A stretch of DNA of 64,000 nucleotides, taken from positions 87,553,168-87,617,167 of the forward strand of contig OX235270.1 in NCBI GenBank assembly GCA_944472135.2. The letters run 5' to 3'. Source of the stretch: Trichobilharzia regenti. Its lineage: Eukaryota > Platyhelminthes > Trematoda > Strigeidida > Schistosomatidae. A program made the translations under genes and the position numbers. Positions 1 through 9,054 of this stretch are shown in pieces (position 1 is the first letter of the stretch; each line of letters begins with the position of its first letter). Below the pieces are notes generated by a model. It was not told the DNA's origin. It ran no database searches and saw only the letters and a program-made list of their open reading frames with translations.

Positions 1-904
1 AGTAGGAAACTTCATATCTGAATAATAATTAACCCAGTAGATTGAGGTAAGTTGTCGCACTAGAGGGCAAATAATAAATTTAGAACATCGGAATTCCAAC
101 TCACTATAGTGAATGAATGACGATCTTGCTATGGTTCCGGTTAAGGATTATGACACGGTATGCAACGTACATAGTTTAATTTCATAGGTTCCTTTTACTA
201 CATATATCGTAAATAAGAGACTAGCGTGAGAATGAAATAACAGTATGATACTAGGGGCATTGCAAGAGCAAGGTTGCTTGTTATGCTAGCTAATCAGTGG
301 TAACGGCACATTGTGTACTTGGCACATGGTAGGCTAACGAAGGAAACAGTCCTGCTGTTGAAACTGTCTTTGAAATTATTTCGTCCAGTATGGAGGAAAT
401 CACTTCATTTTACTGTTCGTTCATGTGTTTCAACAATTCTTAGACGTAAAACAAGTAGTATTTATTCCCTCCTATTTTATTGAAAACTATTTCACCGCTA
501 ATAATACCAAAAACAAAATATAGTTGTCACCAAGTAAACTTCGATTGAGAAGATTTCCAGAATTTATAAGTTATAATACCTGAAGCAGTTTGGTCACTTT
601 AATTATAGGAGAAGAAGACGATGTTTATCTGAAAAATGTGATGTACTTGCGAATACATTTCGGACAATGTGACCACACACTTACTTGTGAAATCAATTTA
701 TATTAAAAATAAAAGGCCGGTTAAAATAAACAAAATCATAGGGAATTTAAGAGTAAGAAGGATATTTAATAACACTACTTTTGTTAGCATAATCAGATGA
801 GGGTCACCAAGGTAGGTTTAGAGTTATAACAAATAGTTTTTGTACATAAAGAGGTGGGTGGGCTTAATTTTAATAATAACTATCGCCACTACATATTTCA
901 GTTA

Positions 905-1112
905 GCACCCCTGAATGCCTCCATAGATAATCTTGAAAGTTGGCAGTGGAATTTAGGATGCACATTCCGGCCTATTTAAGGCTCATCAGATCTGTGTACC
1001 CGCATTCTTAGTGAGTGATGGTGATGCCGCTGGGATTGGAACCCAGTACCCAATGTTTCAAACTCCAGGGCGTCATCCACTAGAAAAATTGGGCCACGAC
1101 AGCCACTTCTTG
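905..1112 (-). repeat. SINE A (Sm-alpha-like), minus-strand copy with hammerhead tail
   Basis: Read on the minus strand, a tRNA-like head comes first: a box-A-like stretch near 1080 (tctagtggatga) and a box B near 1036-1047 (gggttccaatccc). It is followed by a hammerhead-like segment (1005-940) with an intact CTGATGAG core. The second conserved segment reads GGAA instead of GAAA, so self-cleavage is probably weak or lost. The order tRNA head, then hammerhead, then short tail matches the schistosome Sm-alpha SINE. It lies head-to-head with the plus-strand copy at 1199-1470. Confidence 0.8.
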
Positions 1113-1198
1113 TGTGGTGAACACCAGTTATAATTTGTATTGAATTCAATTTCAATTACTCCATCCAATTAGTCAACAGGAAAATCAATATTGCACAA

Positions 1199-1470
1199 GT
1201 GGTGGCTCAAGTTGTCTGGCGAATAACACTGGAGTTTGAAATGATAGGTACTGGGTTCGAATCTCAGTAGGAACACCATCACTCACTGGGAACACAGGTA
1301 AATCTATCTGATGAGCCCCAAACGGGATGAAATCAGCGTCTTCAGTTACACTGCTGGTCATCATTCATACAGATCACTTCAAGTTTATCCTCAGACATCG
1401 CAGAAGCGTCCGTAGTAGAAGCTGACGTGTCAACAGAGGCCAAGCATTTCGGTCCAATAAGTCAAACGGC
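1199..1470 (+). repeat. SINE A (Sm-alpha-like), plus-strand copy
   Basis: A tRNA-like head starts near 1199, with box B ggttcgaatctc at about 1254. A hammerhead-like part follows at 1305-1350, with CTGATGAG and GAAA both present, but stem II is partly mismatched and the stem I halves do not pair. The element continues into a 3' tail to about 1460 that is recognisable because the same sequence recurs on the minus strand at 4471-4560. It is a decayed copy; Pol III transcription is possible in principle but not shown. Confidence 0.8.
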
Positions 1471-3485
1471 AAACCGAAATTAAATGAGAAACAAATAACC
1501 TGAAGGCTGTTTTGGCGTCAGTCTTGTGATTCATACCCAATAAATGTTTTGCCAAAAGCAAATTTGGTAGTAGGAAAGATACATGAATAGATAGGAAAAC
1601 TAATGAACTGTGAAACCTTGACAAGTTCAGGTGGCATATCATATAGGGCTTAGGTTATGTATACTGGTACCCTTATGAATGCAAACTGCCAATATTTATT
1701 TCATTTTCAGTCCTTGTGTCAGATAGCTTTCCACAGTTTGAATTCTTCATAGCCATGCTGAAAAATAAGAGTATTATTATATCCGAAATCTCAGTTGTTT
1801 AGCTGTATTGATTTGTACATGGTGTTTGGTGTGGTGTATATAAGTTTTAAAGGCAAGTTTACGAAATCCTCGTTGAAAGTAACAAATTCAGAAGTTATAT
1901 GTTAACTGATCACTTCAAATATTTCCTACTAATATATGTGTATTTTGATTACTATCTTCTTGTATTTCTGGCAATTATCCAGTTTCCAGTAGAAATTGAA
2001 ACGCCAAAAATTTCAGATAAATATTTTTGCTACTTCCGAGTAGTACGTTGAGATAAAGTTTCATAGTTGACAGGCTTTTCTCAGTTATATCATATGCATC
2101 TTCCATTTCTGTTTACTTTTAAAAGTAAAGGATGATAATTCTTTATTAATTTGCCTACTGGATACATCCTACAGTGAAGCAGTATTACTCACTGTGTGAT
2201 GTTTCAAGCACTATTTATTGTTCATAGTCATATCAGTTGTAAAATTAATTCAAATATTAAATATGCCAGAAATGTACTTGAGGGTAAAACTATTGTCCTA
2301 GAAATTGATTGTGAATAATGATGACAGAATCTGATGAAATATGCCAAAATGCACTAAAACTAATTTGAATTTAATATTTAGACTGAAGGTTATTACAGTA
2401 AGTGGTCTGTCGAAAAGAGGCTCAGATATAGCTACACAAGAGTTAATATTATAATCGTCAAGTATGGCAATGATAACTGGTGTTCGCATAAGTCAGTGAA
2501 AATTTCATTTCTGAATAGTCACTATGCAATAGAAAGAATTTTAATTAAACCAACTATTTAAACAAAGCTTCAGAATTATTGAACTGATTCAATGAATACA
2601 AGGTTATTCAGTAAAGCATTCTGCATCAGTGTATAGTCTTCTGCACGAAATTGTCAACATACTTTTAATAGCTATTGTGAATTTCGGAAAAGTCAATATC
2701 TCTTCTTCATATCCTCCTTTTAGGGGCAGCCACATATACAGATCAAAGTTATCAGTTGTCACATGACTATTAGGTTGGTCTTTAGGATGGTGCTTTAAAT
2801 GATGACGGCACATGTGATGATAATAAAAGCTTCATGGCTAAACTGTTCAACTCATCTAATGCAACACTGCAATAGTCTCTCTTCCACTGATATTTCTGAT
2901 TCTTTTCTTTGCAATGGCGCATACAATTTAAACGGAGGTCCATGTGTTCCACTTTCCCTTCTCTTATCATTCGACATATAAGTTTCACACAACAATAGAT
3001 GGCACAGGGGTTGTTTGTCTGTAAATTTTGGTTATCCTCATTCAGTTACTTTAAAATGGTTCAGTAATATCCAGTTTAAAATCTTAGTTTTGTGTACTGT
3101 CCTTGTAATGTCAGAATTACAATGGAAAGCGTTTAAAACATTTTAAGGAAGTTAACAATAAACTGATATTAGTATTACCAGAATTTATCTACTCAAGTTA
3201 AGTAAGATTTCCTTATTTGCATTTGCAGTGTGAGACAGACGTACAGTTTATGCACTCAACATTGTGAACATTTAATGAGCGTCTTCAATAGGAATTAGAC
3301 ACTTCTTAATCCACTACTCTGTTTATTTTTAAGTTAACTGAATTGGTAAGAACATTTTGGAACATGTGAAATTGTCACTTTTAATTGTAAAAATTCAGTA
3401 GCAATTTAATACTGTTGTTTTCCATGGATTATGAAATTGGCACTTGAATGCACTTAGAGATTTTTGGACAACATTTGGATGGAAT
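1471..3485. other. AT-rich non-coding stretch
   Basis: No convincing coding sequence was found. The longest open frames here are under 75 codons, AT-rich and without family resemblance. Apart from the small PLE-like remnant at 2173-2245, I see nothing specific. Confidence 0.6.
2173..2245 (-). repeat. PLE terminal-repeat remnant with hammerhead-like motif
   Basis: On the minus strand this reads CTGATATGA, a CTAT...ATAG hairpin and then GAAACATC. This is the arrangement of hammerhead-like motifs known from Penelope-like elements. The same block, with the same downstream stretch ending in taatactg, is found at the 3' end of the PLE at 11780-12545 and in decayed form at 13379-13445 and 36387-36450. 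The two-base insertion in the CTGA..GA core makes catalysis doubtful. Confidence 0.5.
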
Positions 3486-3716
3486 CTCTGCGTCAATGGT
3501 TCATCGGTGGAATGCTAGCCAACCATGCATGTGGTCCAAGGCTTGATTGTCAGTCGGCGCGCACGTCTACCTCCATTAGTCAGATGTAAGCCCAACAAAG
3601 AGATAAAGTTGGGCGTAGGGTTAGCAACACAATCCCGTAAAAAGATCACTGCTACTGAAAATTTAAAGCTGAATCCTGAAGCCTCCAAACGAAGAAAGAA
3701 TTAAATTAATTTTAAA
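3486..3716 (+). repeat. SINE B (tRNA head + RTE-derived body), decayed copy
   Basis: It begins with a tRNA-like head (gcgtcaatggttcatcggtgg). A body follows containing gggttagcaacacaatcccg (compare the RTE 5' region) and then a tail resembling aagcc...gaagcct. Box B is damaged (aggcttgattgtc). It ends in an A-rich stretch. It is more diverged than the copy at 48861-49088 but has the same order of parts. Confidence 0.65.
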
Positions 3717-4470
3717 AAATTGGGGGTGGAATTACGTCAATTGAGTTCTGACCAGTCATACCACATCTGCAAGACATACAAATGACAAGTGTGATAGAGA
3801 AATATTCACATCTCCACATATGAGCTTTCGCTTCCACAATATGATATACCACGTTACATATAATCACATATTACATATTCCTTAGTTCTGCTGCGCATAT
3901 AATTATCTTGGATCTTGACACATGAAAAGAACCTAGCCATTGGTTGATATGACGGATTGTGAACAGTCGGTTTGCTCTTGCACACACATATCATTCGATC
4001 ATTGAGAGTAAATTTATGCCCAACCAATAGAACTAATGCCTTGCTGACTTCGGTTTCTCATAATTAGTTGCTGTGATAAATTTAGATGAACTAAGGGAGG
4101 CGAAAATTAAATTTTACGTGTACTTGACTCTCTACAACCATTTCATTTAATTTTTGATGCCAATAGTACAAATTTTCATAATGTTTAGTTTTATTTTTGT
4201 TAAAACAGCTAACTTAGGAATAAAAAAGTAAAAGATAAAATACTATCATATTCCATTTGGGAAAAGATGCTCAATTCCTAGCATAACTTAGGAGTACTGG
4301 TGATGTCTATTGATTTTAAGAACATGATAACAAGCTGCTGCAGATGAATTTCAAGTTGGTGAATGCTTGTGTATTTGGTAAGGCATTGTTTCAAATCCTA
4401 CCTAATTTGGCGTTACTCTTTAGATTTTTGATGGGAAACATAAGAAGAGTATTTAACTGAATTTCAGGTT
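3717..4470. other. AT-rich non-coding stretch
   Basis: No gene, RNA or clear repeat is recognisable. Confidence 0.55.
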
Positions 4471-4605
4471 TTCCCGTCGATTGATTGGACCGAAGTGCTC
4501 GGTCTCAGTTGACATATCGGCTTCTTGTGCAGATGCTTCGACAATGTCTGTGCATTTAATTGGTATTGAATTGGTGGATTGCAACTAGCAGTGGAATCCA
4601 GGATG
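4471..4605 (-). repeat. SINE A 3'-half fragment
   Basis: On the minus strand the end of the hammerhead segment (catcctggattccactgc) leads into the SINE A tail, matching 1345-1460. The element is cut inside the hammerhead at about 4605, exactly where the large palindrome begins. The breakpoint of the palindrome therefore coincides with a truncated SINE. Confidence 0.7.
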
Positions 4606-4970
4606 GTCCTCGTGTTTTTTTAAATTCAGCCATCTATTCAAGTTATACTGGCCAACAGTAAGCATGGAAATGTACTGCTCAATGCAGTCATTAATACAGT
4701 ATAACTATGTGTTATTTCAGTTAAACTTGTCTAATATGGAAGAGATTACCTACGTTTTGGTGAGTAAGGAAAACAGATTACTCTAGCTAATTTAGTTTCT
4801 GGATAAATGTTTCTTTGAATTTGAGCAGCACTTCAACATGAATTGGTCTTTCTCCGGAAAACTTATCAGTTTTTCACCGACGCTATTTACAGAAGTAGCC
4901 AAGCATTAAGGATTCTTAATGTCCTTTACACATACTCTTCTTATTTAATTGGTGGATGGTGACTAGCAGT

Positions 4971-5023
4971 GGAATCCAGGATGCGCATTTCGTCCTATTT
5001 GGGTCTCGTCATCCGGATGTACC
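4971..5023 (-). ncRNA. Inverted twin of the mutated hammerhead
   Basis: This is the exact reverse complement of the hammerhead at 5150-5200, including the ATGACGA core change. The mutations therefore predate the inverted duplication. Confidence 0.7.
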
Positions 5024-5046
5024 TGCATTTCTCAGTGACTGATGAT

Positions 5047-5230
5047 ATTCCCACCAGGTGGTCTAGTGGATAACGCTTTGGCGTTTGAAACTATGGGCAC
5101 TGGGTTCGAGCCTCGGTGAGGACATCATCAGTCACTGAGAAATGCAGGTACATCCGGATGACGAGACCCAAATAGGACGAAATGCGCATCCTGGATTCCA
5201 CTGCTAGTCACCATCCACCAATTAAATAAG
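5047..5230 (+). repeat. SINE A copy at the palindrome centre
   Basis: The tRNA-like head has box A tggtctagtgga at about 5059 and box B gggttcgagcctc at about 5102, and it is followed by the hammerhead tail. The 3' boundary is approximately the ccatccaccaattaaat stretch. The inverted arm to the left repeats everything downstream of the head but not the head itself. Confidence 0.8.
5150..5200 (+). ncRNA. Hammerhead ribozyme motif of SINE A, probably crippled
   Basis: The layout matches the Sm-alpha hammerhead: stem I halves atccgg/ctggat, stem II around caaatag, GAAA at 5179-5182, and a short stem III atgc/gcat. The predicted cleavage site follows AUC at 5190. The first conserved core box reads ATGACGA (5158-5164) where the family has CTGATGA, so the C3 position that pairs with G8 is changed. 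Stem II also carries an A.A mismatch. Activity is expected to be low. Confidence 0.7.
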
Positions 5231-5564
5231 AAGAGTATGTGTAAAGGACATTAAGAATCCTTAATGCTTGGCTACTTCCGTAAATAGCGTCGGTGAAAAA
5301 CTGATAAGTTTTCCGGAGAAAGACCAATTCATGTTGAAGTGCTGCTCAAATTCAAAGAAACATTTATCCAGAAACTAAATTAGCTAGAGTAATCTGTTTT
5401 CCTTACTCACCAAAACGTAGGTAATCTCTTCCATATTAGACAAGTTTAACTGAAATAACACATAGTTATACTGTATTAATGACTGCATTGAGCAGTACAT
5501 TTCCATGCTTACTGTTGGCCAGTATAGCCTGAATAGAGGGCTGAATTTAAAAAAACACGAGGGC

Positions 5565-6062
5565 CATGTTGCTTAGGGTTAGGGAGAAATGTGAAAATGA
5601 CAAAGTAAGAAGTGATCCTTTAATTTATTTTGGGTATTTAACGTGAATGAAGTATTAGATCGGACCGAGAAATATCTCAATGAAATTATTATTTTGGAAA
5701 TTTTGTAGGCTAACCAGTTCGAACTTTTTAAAAATCTAAGTTTATGCACTACGCTTTCAAGCTGAACGGGTGAATAACACCGACAACTGGAAAACCCAAA
5801 AACAGTAGTGATAATCATCTTCACGTGTGGTGAATCAGTCTCTCCATGAAATGCAACGTATACACCAGTGACAGGAAATCAAAGGTATATGTTCTCATGC
5901 CACCTAATCTTCTGCTTACATTTTATGCATAATTAAAAGACTATATCTGCTCAAGGATTGCACAGTCGGATCGATTTAAGCACTGTACTTTATTCTAACT
6001 CATTTGATAAAATATCAGGTCTTGTTTGAATTTCCTGAAAGTAAATCCCTCTGAACTGTTGA
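5565..6062. other. Non-coding stretch
   Basis: Nothing recognisable. An 81-codon minus-strand open frame has no family resemblance and is AT-rich; I do not call it. Confidence 0.5.
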
Positions 6063-6262
6063 TATTAAATGATTGGAGGCAGTCGACATGAAGCCTTGGA
6101 CCTGGGTTTCGTGCTGGTTGGCACTCGTCAGCAAGGTGTATCTGCGCCAATGAAGGAACTCGTGTCGCTTCTGGTCACCACTGTTGGCTACACTACAAAC
6201 TTGACTGATGTAATTCAGTCTGCATCAAACAAAGGACTAGACACACACAGTAATTACTGACT
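6063..6262 (-). repeat. SINE C, internally deleted copy
   Basis: On the minus strand the 5' arm (agtcctttgtttgatgcagactga...) joins the 3' tail (cttgctgacgagtgccaaccagcac...). Most of the tRNA-like centre present in the copies at 49745-50050 and 24127-24442 is missing. Confidence 0.75.
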
Positions 6263-7323
6263 GGTTTCCAATCAAAATAAATCCGACTGCTTAACATATT
6301 TCAGAAATATATAAATGTAAGCAAGGTATATATATATATAACAAAATTCTATTTATGCTTTAGAAATAGAACCAGTCGAGCTTTTAGTTGATTAATATCA
6401 CAACAGAATAAAAATCATCTATTGTGCGAAGTGCATAGGCAGTTGTTGCGAATGTTTCACTGACAAGTTGACAATATCTAACTTTTCCCACTTTTATTGT
6501 TGCCCACTTCGTTTATAATCAGGGAAAATGTATATATATATATATATATGCAATACAAACTGTACCACACCTAAACGATTTTTATTCCAGTATGAAGCTG
6601 GAATGATAAGTACTGATAGATGCAATAGCAGTAGTACTTGTAACATAAGTATCTAAAGTCTATGTCATACTCTAATCATTTTTTGCAAAAATAATGTCAA
6701 AATTATAATTTGATTTTGACAGAAAAAGAAAATTTAAAAAAATCCAGTTAAACAGGAATCACGCTGAATAATTAATTACTGAATAGGTGGTGTTTATATT
6801 TTTCAAAAGTTATTACTGGTTCACACACTCTTTGAATGTGTAATCCAATTTGGTATTATTTAAGGTGGGGCTCCAATCATATCTGAAATCATATGGGTGA
6901 AGTCTACAACAGCTCATTAATACGTGTACGAATATTTTTTCGTTAAGCCAGCTGATACCCCGTCCCTGTCTATATTTAAATTTCAAATGCCATGTAAGGC
7001 TTTTTTGTAGAAATATCTGGCTTTGAAGAATTTTTCTAACTCAACACTAAAATCTTTAACTGAATATTTTCTATAAAACACAAAACAATTGAGCAAAGAA
7101 TATCCTTTTCGATAAATTCCTCTTCTGGCTCTTTAATTATATATATATGTTTATATGCATAGAATATTCTAGATTAGTAATCAATAACGATATTAGTGTT
7201 TTTTAAATAATATCGATTTGTAAAGTAAGATCAATGCGATTGCAGTTCATTAAAGATGTTCAAATAATAAAGATATAGTAGGAAATAGAATATCAGCTAA
7301 AATTCTGAAAATTACACAAAAAT
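6263..7323. other. AT-rich stretch with TA microsatellites
   Basis: Short (TA)n tracts occur at about 6328-6340, 6532-6549 and 7139-7148. The block 7084-7120 is an inverted match to sequence at 7786-7830 (see the PLE entry). Otherwise nothing is recognised. Confidence 0.55.
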
Positions 7324-7838
7324 CCAGGATCATTCAAGCCTGGATGGCCAAGGTAAGGATAATGTTGGAACTAACTTCTTTTGGATGCATAAATTAGGCT
7401 TCTTAACATGGATCCCAACAGTCTCAGAAATATTTAGTAGTTGAACTATTGAGATTTGTCGGTATGCGGTAAATGACCCTAAAAGCCTGGTTAACATCAA
7501 TCTTGTGTTCTGTTTCCACAAGATGAGATAGCATAGCGCTGCGAATAGAGTTTGTTTGTCCTTTGCTTAACTGCACAGGGTGATGTTCGGAAATCCGACG
7601 AGAAACACGCCTAATTGTACGGCGTATGTAACTGGCTCCACAGGAGCAGTTAAATTGGTAGATACACATGGAAGAGGTGAAATTAGACAGTTTGTCTTTC
7701 AAAAGTGATTTTGAAGACACAGCATTATTCGTCAGCAGGGAACGCTCTTTTTATCACATTTCTAAGGCTCTGTGTTAGTAGATCCAGAAGAAAAGGATAT
7801 TCTTTGCTCAATTATTTTGTATTTTATAGATGCCTGAA
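7324..7838 (-). pseudogene. Penelope-like element 3' remnant: GIY-YIG endonuclease domain
   Basis: Frames on the minus strand encode the C-terminal GIY-YIG endonuclease of a Penelope-like retroelement, which nicks target DNA for insertion. Visible in order are the cysteine-bearing lead CIYQFNCSCGASYI (about 7650), the arginine-rich RTIRRVSRRISEH helix (about 7605), a SHLVETEH segment (about 7515), and the C-terminal block ending KPNLCIQKKLVPTLSLPWP near 7340. The canonical GR after YI is replaced by RR. A frame change near 7440 splits the domain, and no reverse transcriptase is attached upstream, so this is a dead 3' fragment. A ~35-bp piece of the 5' end recurs inverted at 7084-7120. Confidence 0.8.
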
Positions 7839-9054
7839 TGAATATTTTTGTTATATTGAATATTTTCTATCAAGAGGATATGTTAACTAGTGGTCTAAGA
7901 TTTACATGACCGGTGCTTAGGATGAAATACCGTTCATCTATCTATCTGTCTACCTATATAAATATATATATGTCAATGTTAGTCGAATGAGTTGTCTTCA
8001 AATAGTGTTTGCATTATGTGGGATAATCCTTAATCAGTGAACTGATTGAATCATGAAAGAACGATGTCTCAAAGTGAAATCTTATAAGTACAGTGCTGGA
8101 GTCAACAGTCTTCAGGAGATTAAGATTTGTGTGCTTGAAGTTGAGCTGAATCCAAGAGTGTCACTTCAGCTCGAATCTTCGTCCCTGTTACACCACACCT
8201 TCGTCTTGTAACAAGACAATCCTAATCTCCAGGGCTACACATTTGTGCATTATTAGTTATTTTGTTAAGGTTAGCGACAAAATATGAGTTACTTACTTCT
8301 TATCCTGAAATTCGGGTCTGATGTATTCTGTATGTTGCCAAGTTGTGCACGCATATTTAAACGATTGTGTACGAATTTTAGCTTGGGTAAAATATTATGA
8401 TACTAAATAATCTAGCAATATACGAGATATCATCAGTCGATGCAAATATTAGCATAAATTTATAGTCAGTAGTTTACTAATTACTTCTTACTATGTGACT
8501 AAGGCTACCACTGTTTACACAATATTAGTTCGATTATTATTACAAATCGGCTGAGTTAGAAGTAAGACTGGCGCATAAATGCGACTGTTAATTAGCCACT
8601 TAATTCAAATGAGAATATTAATTTTAACTACTTTGAAAAAAGTAGTGAATGCATTTCCAAGGCATTTTGTACCACTGAAAAATATTTTCATTAGTAACTG
8701 AGTAGCGACAGTGTTTGTATCTTGTATCTAACTTAAACGACAAATTCAGAATAAATGCATTGCAAGTAAAAAATTACGTAAACATCTTGACAACAATTAG
8801 GTTCGTTGGTAGGTAAACACAGTAGTCTGTCTTTTGATTCACAGTTATAGAGATTTTAATTGATTAAAACACTGGTCAATTTCACCACTTGAATAGGTGA
8901 AAAAAGTAAGAGGGTATTTTATTTTCGAATGCACAGTAAATTAAGTCCACTCCCTCACAAAACCTCTTACAAAGAAACCTTATCATTATGCAAAGGAACA
9001 CGACATTTAGTCGGTGATTTGTTGCGTAAACTTTAGGGTTATTTATTATTTTTT
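7839..9054. other. Non-coding stretch
   Basis: No gene is recognised. A weak inverted repeat is visible: caggagattaagatt near 8112 against aatcctaatctccag near 8218. It suggests a small foldback unit but is too short to classify. Confidence 0.5.

Larger units (their letters stand above)
4606..5564. repeat. Near-perfect ~960-bp palindrome centred on a SINE head
   Basis: The left arm (about 4606-5055) is the reverse complement of the right arm (about 5116-5564), with only a few mismatches seen by eye. Examples are single-base differences near 4645-4660 and one near 4903. The ~60-nt loop is the tRNA-like head of a SINE A copy. Both arms contain the same mutated hammerhead and the same unique-looking flank, so an entire SINE half plus ~350 bp of its 3' flank was copied in inverted orientation. 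An assembly artefact is possible, although the mismatches argue against a trivial read foldback. Confidence 0.9.
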
